The position numbers and the translations under genes are program-made. A DNA stretch of 64,000 nt from Chryseolinea lacunae. Its GTDB lineage: Bacteria; Bacteroidota; Bacteroidia; Cytophagales; Cyclobacteriaceae. The stretch covers positions 186,001 to 250,000 of the forward strand of contig NZ_JAERRB010000009.1 in NCBI RefSeq assembly GCF_016735595.1. The letters are read 5' to 3'. Positions 35,063-44,307 of this stretch are shown one piece after another; position 1 is the first letter of the stretch, and every line of letters starts with the position of its first letter. The notes under the pieces were generated by a model. That model was given only the letters and a program-made list of their open reading frames with translations. It was not told where the DNA came from and did no database searches.

Positions 35063-35680
35063 CTACAACTCCGTGGGTGGCACGGGTGCAGGCACCTGGT
35101 TGCTCACGGGCGGCAACGACTTGAGGTAGGTGAACACGGAGAGCAGATCGTCGTCGGTCATGTTCCGATACATGGTCCAGGGCATGGGAGGCAACAGATC
35201 ACGGCCGCCTTCCTGGCCTTTGAGTTTTCCTTTGCGGATGGCCGTCTTAAAGTTCTCGAATGTCCACGCACCAATGCCCGTGTCGTCGGGTGTGAGGTTG
35301 GCGGCGTATGACAAGCCCCAGGGACCGACAAAGGCTGTGGTGTTCATGCTGAACAACACCCATCCGTTTCGGCCGGCGTTCTTCTCCATGGGCGGAAGTT
35401 TTTCCTGGCGTTGATGACCCGACAACAACAGCTTGGGGTCGGGCTCGGGGCCATGGTCCGTCATTACTTTGGGCGAATGACAATCGTTGCAGCCACCCAC
35501 GGTAACCAGGTATTTGCCGCGTTGAATCAATTCGTCTTTGCCGGGTGCAGCGACGGGGGTTGTTGCTACGGGCGTTGCAATTTCATAGTCGTTGGTGGCA
35601 ACCGTTTCTTTCTTTTCTGGCCGGCATCCCATCACAAGACTGGTAGCCATAAGGGAAGCGGCGATAAAGGCGTTTTTCAT
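35063..35680 (-). CDS. Monohaem cytochrome c lipoprotein
   Basis: A 205-residue exported protein. The signal peptide ends LVMGC, a lipobox, and a Thr/Ala/Pro-rich linker of about 25 residues follows. The cytochrome domain has one haem-binding site, CNDCHSPK (about residue 64), and a plausible axial methionine in LLPPMPW. The pattern GKYLVTVGGCNDCHSPK...NLTPDDTGIGAWTFENFKTAIRKG is that of class I cytochromes that accept electrons from membrane or periplasmic dehydrogenases. The GMC dehydrogenase at 29441 is a possible donor, although the genes are on opposite strands and the link is inference. Confidence 0.88.
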   Translation of the reverse strand: MKNAFIAASLMATSLVMGCRPEKKETVATNDYEIATPVATTPVAAPGKDELIQRGKYLVTVGGCNDCHSPKVMTDHGPEPDPKLLLSGHQRQEKLPPMEKNAGRNGWVLFSMNTTAFVGPWGLSYAANLTPDDTGIGAWTFENFKTAIRKGKLKGQEGGRDLLPPMPWTMYRNMTDDDLLSVFTYLKSLPPVSNQVPAPVPPTEL

Positions 35681-35828
35681 AAAGGGGTTGTTTAAAACAT
35701 TTTATGAGACCCTTTACGGCCGCAATCGATTTTGCGATACGCCTGCACAGAGGCAAAGGAATGAACGATGCTTATTTTGGAATGAACGGGAGACGGGCAG
35801 GAATGAATGGCGGACGTTCTCCCCTTCC

Positions 35829-36557
35829 CTACTTCAACCGCAGCGCCAGCGGCACCAGAATGCCAAAGCTGAGGAAGCGATAGTTGCCGGTGCAGTCCAC
35901 GGGCTCGTTGAAGGTTTCGTTGAAAGTGTTGATGACGGTGGTGAGCTGCTGACCGTTCTTGCGTTGATCGAGAAACACCGCGCCGTATTCAATAAACACC
36001 CCAAACCCGCCGTCGGAACCGGCGGGGTCCAGGAAGGAAAGACGCAACAGAACCATGTTGCCTCCCGACGACACATCGATGGCCTTGCGCACACCGTCGA
36101 GGTTGAAGTCGAAATCCTGTCGCGAAAAAAGAATGCGCTGATACTGCGCCTGCAACACAAACGGAAACGCTGCATACCGAAAGCCGCCCCCCAGCGACAG
36201 CTGACTGGAGATCATGTTGAACGAACTGTTCACACCCTGCGTCTCGCGCGTGAGCCACAGGTATTTTCCTTCCAGCAAAAACGACACGGGCTTTGTCCAC
36301 TTCGTGGGAATGATGGTGGTGCCGAACACAGCGTTGGCCCCCCGAAGGTTGTGCTTCACTTTTCCGGGGCCATACTTTGCCAGAAACTGTTCGCCCACCG
36401 TGCCCACATCGTTGTAGCGCGACGTGGCATAGCCAAGGCCGATGTATAGCGGAAACGGTCCGCAGCCCGCGGCATCTTTAAAGTCTTCGGAACTGTGCTG
36501 CGCCGAGAGTGTGACGGCGCAGAGAAAAAAGAAGGTGGAGGTGAAATATTTTTTCAT
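35829..36557 (-). CDS. Outer-membrane beta-barrel protein, function unknown
   Basis: A 242-residue protein with a signal peptide (MKKYFTSTFFFLCAVTLSAQ) and alternating hydrophobic/aromatic strands across the mature part (VSFLLEGKYLWLTRET, LSLGGGFRYAAFPFVLQAQYQ, GVFIEYGAVFLDQ, FLSFGILVPLALRLK). This predicts a small outer-membrane barrel of about ten strands. A GCGPFPLY stretch near the start contains its single mature cysteine. Its ATG overlaps the stop codon of the M19-like gene (ATGA), so the two are translationally coupled and their products probably work together at the outer membrane. Confidence 0.75.
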   Translation of the reverse strand: MKKYFTSTFFFLCAVTLSAQHSSEDFKDAAGCGPFPLYIGLGYATSRYNDVGTVGEQFLAKYGPGKVKHNLRGANAVFGTTIIPTKWTKPVSFLLEGKYLWLTRETQGVNSSFNMISSQLSLGGGFRYAAFPFVLQAQYQRILFSRQDFDFNLDGVRKAIDVSSGGNMVLLRLSFLDPAGSDGGFGVFIEYGAVFLDQRKNGQQLTTVINTFNETFNEPVDCTGNYRFLSFGILVPLALRLK

Positions 36558-39271
36558 AACACAAAATTCGTGAGGGTGAAATCTTTGAGGTTGGTATAGA
36601 ACAGCATGTCGAGCGCTTCGTCTACTTTGAAATTGGCGTTGAAATAATAGTCGGTAGAGGGATAGGGATCGGGAAGCAATTTGTCTTTCACTTCAAACTG
36701 GTGACGGATGGCGATGAAAAGCGGTATGAGCACTTTCAGCTTTGCCTTGAACGCCGGATACTGCGATGCCGTGGGACAAATGTTGATGGGGTCGATCATG
36801 CCGTCGAGGTCGGAGCCCAGGCAAATGTTGACCCATCCACTGCGTTTGATCTGGCGTTCGATGGCCACCGGGTCAAGCGCAAGGGTGCTGACACTGTCTT
36901 TTATGTTTTTGATTTCCGCCGACAGTTGTGCCTGATACTCGCTTTGGCGCTCCGACTGTTGCAGCACCGTGTCGGCCACGTGCTGAATAATTTCCATTCT
37001 TAGTTTCCGTGCTTCGTTGCTCACGTTGTCGGTTGGGCTCAACCCGCGCTTCGCTTTTTCGGTGGCTTCTTTTTGCTTCACCACGGCCGCTTCGCCAAGG
37101 GTGGCATGCGCTTTTATTTTAACCTTCGTGTTGGCCACATTCAGCAGGCTGTCGAGGCGTTGCTGATGTTTGGTTTTGTAGGCGATGTCCACGATGTGGA
37201 ACACGTTTTGCAAAAACGGCTCGGCGCTGAGGTAGTCTTCGCAGAGCGTTCGCATCACGGTTTTATCGTCGGCGCCAACGGCTTTCATGATCGAGGTGTA
37301 GTAGGCCTTGGCATCGACAAACTCCTGGCTGTATTGCGCTGTGCCCGGTGTGGTGTGCTGGCCCAGGTAGGCTATTGCTTTGCGGGTATACTTGAAACGC
37401 CGTGCCCGCTCGCCTTCCGCCGCCAGTGTGTAACGTCCACGCTTGCGCCGGATGCACACCGACCACTGCTGGCGGTTGTCGATGTAGCCGCCCAGCACGC
37501 GCTCTTCCAGCGGCACACCGATGATGCCCTCGCGCTTGCAGATGCGCGCCACCTCTTCGTTGTAGAGGTTGATGGCAAACGGATAGAACTTCCGCGCCAG
37601 CGACGATTTCAGGAGACTGTATTCATTCAGCAAGGGCGACGTGTAGTCGATAGACAATCCGTTGACGGCACAATGTGAACAAATCGGATGAAGCTCGTTG
37701 GGAAGCGTCAGCGAAGCCCGTTCATATTTGTCGAGCACGAAGCGGCGCGTGAGCACGTCGGAGTGTTTCAGGTCGATGTGCACAAAGGCCGTGTCCTTTC
37801 CTGTGTGCAGCAGGCGCGTGATGACCGTGTCGCCAAATTTGTTGACACCCGGCACGCGGAAGAACAACCCGTCGAACGACTTCTGATATTTGCGATCGTT
37901 GCTGGCGCGGATGCCAAAGGCGCGTTTGGCCAGGTAGCTGGTAAAGTTTTCGAGCCACGGCTTCTTGCTCACGTCGAGGGCGGGTGCATGGCCCGTCATG
38001 CCGTTGTAGGACAGGTGACTGATGGCAATCATGTGCACGTTCATTTTCTTGAGGCTGTCTACGTTGTGCAGCACCTCGTTCATGAGCACGTCGTCGATCA
38101 ATGAATCTTTTTTGGCGCGCGAGGCAGCCTGGTAGCGCTCAAAGCGAGCGACGATGGCTTTGTCTTCGCTTCCCGTTTGTGCTTTTGCCGTGGCCAGGAT
38201 TTCACCAAAGAGGTCCTGCTTTTGTTTCGACGTGGTGTCGGTGATGTCGAAGTTGATGGCGTGGGGGAAATATTTGTCCTGTAAAATATGGCCGCCTTCC
38301 ACCACATTCACCACCACGGCCGAGCGCGCGAGTTTCCGGTTCAGATTCTGTTTTCGCTCCAGCGTGCTCCAGTGATAGTTATCGAACAACGTGTCCTGGG
38401 AGGTGATCATTTTATATTCATGCTGAAAGTTGGCCCAATGCGAAATGTGCGGGTCCTTGCCCATCATGTTGAGCCAATCGATGTCGGCACCCGATTTCAG
38501 CCCGCTGCTCACGGCCCGCTTCACGCCTTCGTTGGCAAGACCATGTTCGAACGGACTGATGGCGTTGAAGGCGAGATACACATTTCCTTCGGCCATGTGC
38601 GGAAAGGTGGCTTCCGAAAAATGTTTCAGGTTGTTGGCGCCGTCTTTGGATCGCACCCACTGGCGCTCCAGAAAGATGCGGAGCCGGGCGGTGTCGCGGA
38701 GTATGCTGTTGTTGAAGGAGAACTTCTTCCACTTGCCGTTTTTGAAAACGCAGAGTTTGTTTTCCACCCGCAGCCAATTCAGGTTGGTGGGCACCGTGTT
38801 GTTGAACAGGTCGTTGTAGATGTCGTTTCCAAACGCGTTGTAGGGGCGCATGCTCACGTGATAGTGCATGTCGGCCACGCGGGTTGTGGAGTCGCCTTTG
38901 GCCACAGGGTCGAGATAGAGGTCATAGAATTCGCTGAATGCATTGAGGGCGATGGCCGCCGACTTCGTGACACCCGACGCCGGATTTCTATAGCGCGCCG
39001 TGACCTTAAGCCGTTCAAAACTCATCTTCCCTTTCACCAGCGAATCCTGTGTGATGACCAGGAAACCAAACGGGTTGGTGAAAGCATGCACCGTGTCTTT
39101 GCCGTTGAAATAGGCGACGCTTGCCCGCTGCCGGAGAAGCGTGTTGGGAGACTCGCGCACCACGATGTAAACCTTTTCGGCCTTGGGCAGTCCGCCGCAT
39201 GCGCAAAGCAACGTGAACAGCCCAACGGCCACAACACGGCGCAGTGAAATCGAAAAACAAACAGCATTCAT
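36554..39271 (-). CDS. Very large M19 (membrane dipeptidase)-like lipoprotein
   Basis: A 905-residue protein; the start at 39271 (MNAVCFSISLRRVVAVGL) gives a lipoprotein signal ending LLCAC. After a 100-residue beta-rich N-terminal domain, the metal-site motifs of renal-dipeptidase-type M19 peptidases appear in the correct order, widely spaced: DMHYH (His136, His138; classical enzymes have HxD), VVEGGHIL (Glu325), VHIDLKH (His503), ICSHCAVNG (His533) and CLGSDLDG (819-824). M19 enzymes normally have 350-420 residues, so the insertions are large, and the C-terminal one is a helical, Lys/Glu-rich stretch at about 700-805. A zinc-dependent dipeptide or beta-lactam hydrolase activity is possible but uncertain. 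It is coupled to the beta-barrel gene by an ATGA overlap. Confidence 0.7.
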   Translation of the reverse strand: MNAVCFSISLRRVVAVGLFTLLCACGGLPKAEKVYIVVRESPNTLLRQRASVAYFNGKDTVHAFTNPFGFLVITQDSLVKGKMSFERLKVTARYRNPASGVTKSAAIALNAFSEFYDLYLDPVAKGDSTTRVADMHYHVSMRPYNAFGNDIYNDLFNNTVPTNLNWLRVENKLCVFKNGKWKKFSFNNSILRDTARLRIFLERQWVRSKDGANNLKHFSEATFPHMAEGNVYLAFNAISPFEHGLANEGVKRAVSSGLKSGADIDWLNMMGKDPHISHWANFQHEYKMITSQDTLFDNYHWSTLERKQNLNRKLARSAVVVNVVEGGHILQDKYFPHAINFDITDTTSKQKQDLFGEILATAKAQTGSEDKAIVARFERYQAASRAKKDSLIDDVLMNEVLHNVDSLKKMNVHMIAISHLSYNGMTGHAPALDVSKKPWLENFTSYLAKRAFGIRASNDRKYQKSFDGLFFRVPGVNKFGDTVITRLLHTGKDTAFVHIDLKHSDVLTRRFVLDKYERASLTLPNELHPICSHCAVNGLSIDYTSPLLNEYSLLKSSLARKFYPFAINLYNEEVARICKREGIIGVPLEERVLGGYIDNRQQWSVCIRRKRGRYTLAAEGERARRFKYTRKAIAYLGQHTTPGTAQYSQEFVDAKAYYTSIMKAVGADDKTVMRTLCEDYLSAEPFLQNVFHIVDIAYKTKHQQRLDSLLNVANTKVKIKAHATLGEAAVVKQKEATEKAKRGLSPTDNVSNEARKLRMEIIQHVADTVLQQSERQSEYQAQLSAEIKNIKDSVSTLALDPVAIERQIKRSGWVNICLGSDLDGMIDPINICPTASQYPAFKAKLKVLIPLFIAIRHQFEVKDKLLPDPYPSTDYYFNANFKVDEALDMLFYTNLKDFTLTNFVL

Positions 39272-39516
39272 GATAAAGAGAGGTTTATCGATGTTTGAAC
39301 AAACGACCAAAAAAAAACCACCTACCTGCACATGCGTTGGCAGAATAGATGGACTCATAACCGAATGTAAAGAAATGGCCATGCCGTCGCAAGGGAAACG
39401 GCAGATCTAATTCCAGCTAGCCGAATGCATTTAGCTGTTGTTGGGGAGGTGATGGGGGCTTGGTTAAATTTTTCATCATGTATTGCAAGCTGTGCTTTCA
39501 GGAGACTCCAACGGAG

Positions 39517-39840
39517 TCAAACATACTTCACCCACGCATAAGGCCTTCGCTCGAAAATGTATTTCAGATTCTTGTCTTCCGCATAAGCCTCCTCCTCAAA
39601 GGGAATGCTGCGATAGGCTTCGTGATGTGGCTTACCCTGCAATCGCTTCCACACATAAAAGCCAACATAGAGTAGCCAATGAAACACAAACAACAATTCC
39701 ATCTGCTGATAGAAATGAATGGTTTCGTGATTGATCAGTTCATGATCTTTGAGCGTGGCCCTGTTGCGCACGAAGATGAAAACAAAGAACGACATGCCGT
39801 CGTGCTTGCCGGTGATGAAGGGAGCTACAATTCGAAACAT
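39517..39840 (-). CDS. Small HExxH-motif protein, putative minimal zinc protease
   Basis: A 107-residue protein from the Met at 39840. The sequence DHELINHETIHFYQQ contains HETIH, an exact HExxH zinc-protease signature. A hydrophobic helix (LLFVFHWLLYVGFYVW) follows, and then a downstream acidic segment, FEEEAYAEDKNL, that could supply a third zinc ligand as in gluzincins. The C-terminus is basic and aromatic (ERRPYAWVKYV). Similar small proteins are familiar in Bacteroidota but uncharacterised. Catalysis is not shown by sequence alone; it may be an inactive structural relic of M48/M56-like membrane peptidases. Confidence 0.7.
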   Translation of the reverse strand: MFRIVAPFITGKHDGMSFFVFIFVRNRATLKDHELINHETIHFYQQMELLFVFHWLLYVGFYVWKRLQGKPHHEAYRSIPFEEEAYAEDKNLKYIFERRPYAWVKYV

Positions 39841-40010
39841 ACAACCATGCGGGTTACGTGACACTGCCGAAGACCGATAGGCCAAACCCAGCCGGACACG
39901 GCAGCCTGCAACCTAAACAATTTCCAACCCTGCCCGGAACGGCGTGCGTCATATTTTTTCGCTTTCGTTGCGTGTCGCCCTTCCTCTGCTCCCTCTGCAT
40001 TCACTGGTGT

Positions 40011-41033
40011 CTACAGCTCGATGAGTTCTCCTTCTTTCGCTGCGTCTTTTTTGCTATACGCCACGCCGTCCACTTTCAGGCCCTTCTTGTTCAACAGCGT
40101 GATCACGCCGCCCTTGTTGCCGAGCTGTGCGCCACGGCCGGTGAGGTTCACGCGCAAGGTGCTGCCGCCGTCCATGGTCACGTTGCCCAGCAGGTCTGCG
40201 TTCACTTTGGTTTTGTCCACGATCTTCCAGCCCTGCAGATTCACCGGGTCTGACGACTTATTCATGAGGATGATGTATTCTTTTCCCACATCGCCTTTGC
40301 GTGGGTTCACCATGGCCGCCACAATGCGAACGGACGCGGTGTTGCCGGGCTGGCCACCGCCGCCATCGTTGGGCACATCGGCGAGCGGGTTGCCCGTTTG
40401 GTCGTCGGTGTGCCAGGCTTGCACCTGGAAGGCGATGAACACCGCCACCCACCGGCCACGCGACGGCAGGTGAATGAACAGGCCGCCGTCCTGATACACA
40501 CCGTTGTCTTTTTTGAACCGGCCACTGTTGCCCTGGTTCATGTGGATGTCGTGTATGCCATTGCCCGGTTGGAAATGGAAATATTTGTCGTCTTGTGGTT
40601 CGGGTCCCCAGCGTTGGCCAAACGCATAGACCACGGCGTCGGCATCGCTATGTGCCTGCTTCACATAAAACTCCAGCTTCTCGTTCAGGTCGTTGTCGGC
40701 GCCGGGTTTGTTGAACGGGATGGGTTTCATCTGGTTGATGGGAAACAAATTCTTCCGGATAAAATCCAGCGCCAGCGACGCCGGTGTGGAGGCCAGCGCC
40801 GTGAACCCCGCAGCCAGATTTTCACCTTCCAGTTGCTGAAGAACCGGATGCTCAAACTGCTCGTCCATAAAAAACAAAACTTCCGGCGGACTCACCGACG
40901 ACTTCACGTTGATGGCGATGCGAAAGAAAACCCCACCGGCATCCACCTCAACTTGAAAATGTTCATTGCCCGAACTGGCCAAAATGTAGTTCGACACTTT
41001 TCCTTTTAACACTCCATAATTTGCGAGAGGCAT
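40011..41033 (-). CDS. DUF2278 protein with C-terminal lamin-tail domain
   Basis: A 340-residue protein without a signal peptide. Residues 1-230 match DUF2278 in pattern: MPLANYGVLKGKVSNYILAS, HFQVEVDAGGVFFRIAINVKSS, then DADAVVYAFGQRWGPE, GIHDIHMNQGN and DGGLFIHLPSRGRWVAVFIAFQVQAWHT. A linker (DVPNDGGGGQPGN) leads to a lamin-tail domain at about 238-340 (VRIVAAMVNPRKGDVGKEYIILMNKSSDPVNLQGWKIVD). Lamin-tail domains in bacteria are often found on nucleases or surface proteins and serve as Ig-like binding modules. The DUF2278 part has possible catalytic histidines (HDIHMNQG, HLPSRG, WHTDD), but its activity is unknown. Confidence 0.85.
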   Translation of the reverse strand: MPLANYGVLKGKVSNYILASSGNEHFQVEVDAGGVFFRIAINVKSSVSPPEVLFFMDEQFEHPVLQQLEGENLAAGFTALASTPASLALDFIRKNLFPINQMKPIPFNKPGADNDLNEKLEFYVKQAHSDADAVVYAFGQRWGPEPQDDKYFHFQPGNGIHDIHMNQGNSGRFKKDNGVYQDGGLFIHLPSRGRWVAVFIAFQVQAWHTDDQTGNPLADVPNDGGGGQPGNTASVRIVAAMVNPRKGDVGKEYIILMNKSSDPVNLQGWKIVDKTKVNADLLGNVTMDGGSTLRVNLTGRGAQLGNKGGVITLLNKKGLKVDGVAYSKKDAAKEGELIEL

Positions 41034-41100
41034 ACGTTTATTTTTTTTAGGTTGATTAATTCATCACAACAAAACCATTCATTCCCCAAACGTTGTTCAG

Positions 41101-41160
41101 GGAGCCTAAAAGCAAAAACCCGTCTACTTCGCGGCATGGTCGAAGATATAGACGGGCTCC
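41101..41160. other. Strong cruciform-like inverted repeat in a 458-base gap
   Basis: Within the non-coding stretch 41034-41491, GGAGCC (41101-41106) pairs with GGCTCC (41155-41160), CCCGTCTA (41119-41126) with TAGACGGG (41149-41156), and CTTCG (41127-41131) with CGAAG (41141-41145). The outermost and next pairs share two bases, so only one form can exist at a time. It could be a terminator, attenuator or RNA element. The rest of the gap shows nothing I can name. Confidence 0.5.
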
Positions 41161-41491
41161 TTCGTCGAAGGTAAATTATTGGGATATGATTTACAACCCG
41201 TTGGGGTTAGGGTAGTTTTAACAATTGTTTTGGATGATGGGTGTGGTCTGCTTAGAAATTAAAATAAGCGATGTTGTATCCCGGAAAGTATTGATGTGGG
41301 ATTGTCTGGGGAAATAAAAAAATAATATTGAAAGAATGATGAAGATACCAGATAGTGGTGATGTTCGTCGTGGTGGCATTCGTTTTTTTGGAAGCAGACG
41401 TTTGATGACCTTTACTTCTCTTCATCAACGATCCTATAACAAAACGCTAATAATTTCCTTGCGTCAATACGCACTCCGCGTGCTCCCAAAC

Positions 41492-44074
41492 TCAACACGG
41501 CAACATAACGGTCACGGTGGTGCCGGTGTTTTGTTCGCTGTCGATGTGGATGGTGCCGCCGTGGTTGGCTATGATTTTGCGGGCGATGGAGAGGCCCAGG
41601 CCGATGCCCCTGCCTACTTCTTTGGTGGTGAAGAATGGGTCGAAAATTTTGTTGAGGTTTTCGGGGGCGATGCCCTGGCCCGAGTCGCGGATGACGATGC
41701 GGATGTTGTCTTCGAGGGTGTCGATGTGAATGTTGATGGTGCCTTTCATGGAAATGGCTTGCACGGCGTTTAGCAGGATGTTCACAAAGGCCTGGTTGAT
41801 TTCGCCTGCGTTGAGGGTGAGCAACGGCACCTCGCCATGAGTGATGCTGGTGGTGATGTTTTTCTGGGCGATGACGGGTTTAAGAAACAGCAACGCCATG
41901 TCGAGGTTTTCGAGCAGGTTGGTGCTGCTGAACACACCACCATGGTCGCGGCTGATTTTGAGCAGGCCATCGATGATTATCTTGGTGCGCGAGGCGCCTT
42001 TGCCGATGGTGTCTGTCAGCAAATCGATGTCGGCCAGGGTTTCGTCTACTTCGGCCTTCACCTCGGGTGTCTTGTTCGAATGATCTTCCACGTTTTTCAA
42101 ATCCGCCATGCGCTCACGCAATGCTTCCACACCCGACAGAATGAAATTGAGGGGGTTGTTCACTTCGTGCGCAATGCCGGCAATCATCTGGCCGATGGTC
42201 GATGTTTTTTCGGCGAGTATCAGTTGGGCTTCTGTTTCCTTCAGCTCGCGTAGCGCATCTTCTGCCCGCAGGCGCTGGCGTTCTTTCTCTTCGTTGTTTA
42301 GGGTGAGCACTTCGTTGGCTTTCTGATTTTTCCGGCTGGTGTAGAAATAAAAACCTGCCAGCATCAGCAGCACACCGGCCACGGCAGCGGCAAGGGTGTA
42401 AGTGTTTCGAACACGGTCGGCCGAGGCAATTTTATCGGCTTGCAGTTGTGCATTCTCTTTTTCTTTCTCGAGCGTCCGGAAGCGCGTGAGCGATTCGAAT
42501 TGATGATAGAGGGCGAGGTTGTTGTTTATGGAATCCCGCAGTTGCTGATAGGACTCAAACGCCGTTAAGGCAGCAGCCGGTTGGTTGCCTGCTTTGTAGC
42601 ATGCATAGAGCGCCTTAAACGTTTCCATGTTGTCCCAGAAGTCGAGCTTGCCCGCCACTTTCTGATAGTGCAGGGCTGCGTCCTGAACGTTACCGGCCTG
42701 TTGTTCGTGGAAGGCCAACACCAGAAGATAGTTAAGTTGAATGCGATCCTGCACCTGCACAACACCTTCGGGGCCATGCCTTCGTGCCAACGCCAAACGG
42801 ACCTGGTTCAGGTAGTAGGCCGCGCTGTCCATGCGGTGAAGGGCCGAAAGTATTTTGGCGCGTTGCAGGCGCAACACCTGGCGCGACGACTCGCGAACGT
42901 CTTTCTGATAGCCCAGCAAATTCATGAACAGGGCGGAGTCGGGTTTGTTCTCCTTCTCAAACAGCGCGGCCAGGCGGTAGTAGATTTCCCAGTCGTTTCG
43001 CTGGCTGTCGAAATCAATTTTATGGGCATCGTTCAACACCCGGTGGGCTTGCTCGTAGTCGCCAATGGCCGTGTAGACCATGCCCAGGTTGGTTCGCATC
43101 ACGGCTTCCGTTTCGTGGCCGCCGCTGTGTTTGGCCGACAGCCTTATGCACGAGTCGAGCGTGATGAAGGCGTTCTTGAGATCGCCGGTGTGATAGTAGG
43201 CATCGCTTATGTTCGAGAGGTTGCGATGCATTCCGGGAAGGTTGTTGATAGAGTAGTTTAACTCCAACGCCTTCTGATAGAAGACATGTGATTTTCTGTA
43301 ATCTCCGCTCGCCTTCAGGATGGTTGCCTGAATGTTGTATCCGTTTGCCAGGGCCACGGTGTCTTTCAACGCGGTGGCGATGGCCACGCTCTGTTCGATG
43401 TAGTGCAGGGCGTCGTTAAACTGATTGAGGTCATGAAGCAGTGTGGCATAACTTTCAAACACCAGCATGGAAGTTCTTGGGTCGGGATGGACTTTTAATT
43501 GATAGACGGCCTCGTCGAAAATTTTCTTGGCTTCCTCAAAATCAAAAACGCCCATGCGGATGCGTGCCTTTGTGCGCAGGTTGAAGACCAGCTCGCGGTG
43601 AAATCCATAGCGCTTGTCGGTGGCGATGGCCTTGTTGATGTAGGTTGTGGCCAGTTCGTGCTGGCCCATCTTGAGGTAGTTGCGCGCCAGGATGCGGAGA
43701 CATTTTTCCACCAGCAGCGTGTCGCTGGCCGCGCGTGCCGCTTCCTCTCCTGCCTTGAGCACAACGGCCGCCTCTTCGCCGCGTTCGATCTGCGACAAGA
43801 TGGCTCCCTGAAGACAAAGCGCATCGGCATGACCTGACGCCGAATGAATGGTCAATGCAACCGAGTCGGACCGGCGCGCATAGACCAGCGCCCTGTCGAA
43901 GTCGATCTTATCTTCCAGGCAGTAGATGCTCAACTCGCGGTAGGTGGTCATCAGATCTTTTCCCGACTGCTTGCCGACCGCCGCCAGCAGGCTGTCCACG
44001 TTGACCTGCTGCGCTTCGGAAACCCTCGGCATTATCAGGAGCAACACTAAAAATACAAAACCGACGTAGCGCAT
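41492..44074 (-). CDS. TPR-containing sensor histidine kinase
   Basis: An 860-residue protein. The start at 44074 (MRYVGFVFLVLLLIMPRVSEAQ) provides a signal peptide. The periplasmic region (about 25-560) is a series of TPR repeats such as ALVYARRSDSVALTIHSASGHADAL and ALHYIEQSVAIATALKDTVALANGYN. A single transmembrane helix follows (YTLAAAVAGVLLMLAGFYFYTS), then a short coiled coil and the kinase: HisKA with GIAHEVNNPLNFILSG (phosphoacceptor His), N box NQAFVNILLNAVQAI, D box DSGQGIAPENLNKIFDPFFTTK and G box GIGLGLSIARKI. No response regulator is near, so its partner is elsewhere. It is divergent from polyphosphate kinase with 233 bases between. Confidence 0.93.
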   Translation of the reverse strand: MRYVGFVFLVLLLIMPRVSEAQQVNVDSLLAAVGKQSGKDLMTTYRELSIYCLEDKIDFDRALVYARRSDSVALTIHSASGHADALCLQGAILSQIERGEEAAVVLKAGEEAARAASDTLLVEKCLRILARNYLKMGQHELATTYINKAIATDKRYGFHRELVFNLRTKARIRMGVFDFEEAKKIFDEAVYQLKVHPDPRTSMLVFESYATLLHDLNQFNDALHYIEQSVAIATALKDTVALANGYNIQATILKASGDYRKSHVFYQKALELNYSINNLPGMHRNLSNISDAYYHTGDLKNAFITLDSCIRLSAKHSGGHETEAVMRTNLGMVYTAIGDYEQAHRVLNDAHKIDFDSQRNDWEIYYRLAALFEKENKPDSALFMNLLGYQKDVRESSRQVLRLQRAKILSALHRMDSAAYYLNQVRLALARRHGPEGVVQVQDRIQLNYLLVLAFHEQQAGNVQDAALHYQKVAGKLDFWDNMETFKALYACYKAGNQPAAALTAFESYQQLRDSINNNLALYHQFESLTRFRTLEKEKENAQLQADKIASADRVRNTYTLAAAVAGVLLMLAGFYFYTSRKNQKANEVLTLNNEEKERQRLRAEDALRELKETEAQLILAEKTSTIGQMIAGIAHEVNNPLNFILSGVEALRERMADLKNVEDHSNKTPEVKAEVDETLADIDLLTDTIGKGASRTKIIIDGLLKISRDHGGVFSSTNLLENLDMALLFLKPVIAQKNITTSITHGEVPLLTLNAGEINQAFVNILLNAVQAISMKGTINIHIDTLEDNIRIVIRDSGQGIAPENLNKIFDPFFTTKEVGRGIGLGLSIARKIIANHGGTIHIDSEQNTGTTVTVMLPC

Positions 44075-44307
44075 AGAGACTTCAAAGAAAATGAAGGTAA
44101 CAAAAATGACTATACGAACACGCCCATCACGCCGACATAACACACGAATCTTTGCCTGTTACGGTTTTGTTAAATTTTATGAATGACTATCGGCACCACC
44201 CTGCATAATGTACAATACGGCCATTCAAATAAGCGTTTAAACCTATACAAGCCATTGGCTAATTTATTACTTTGGCAGCTGCTCAAATGTTTCTTTGACC
44301 CGACCTC

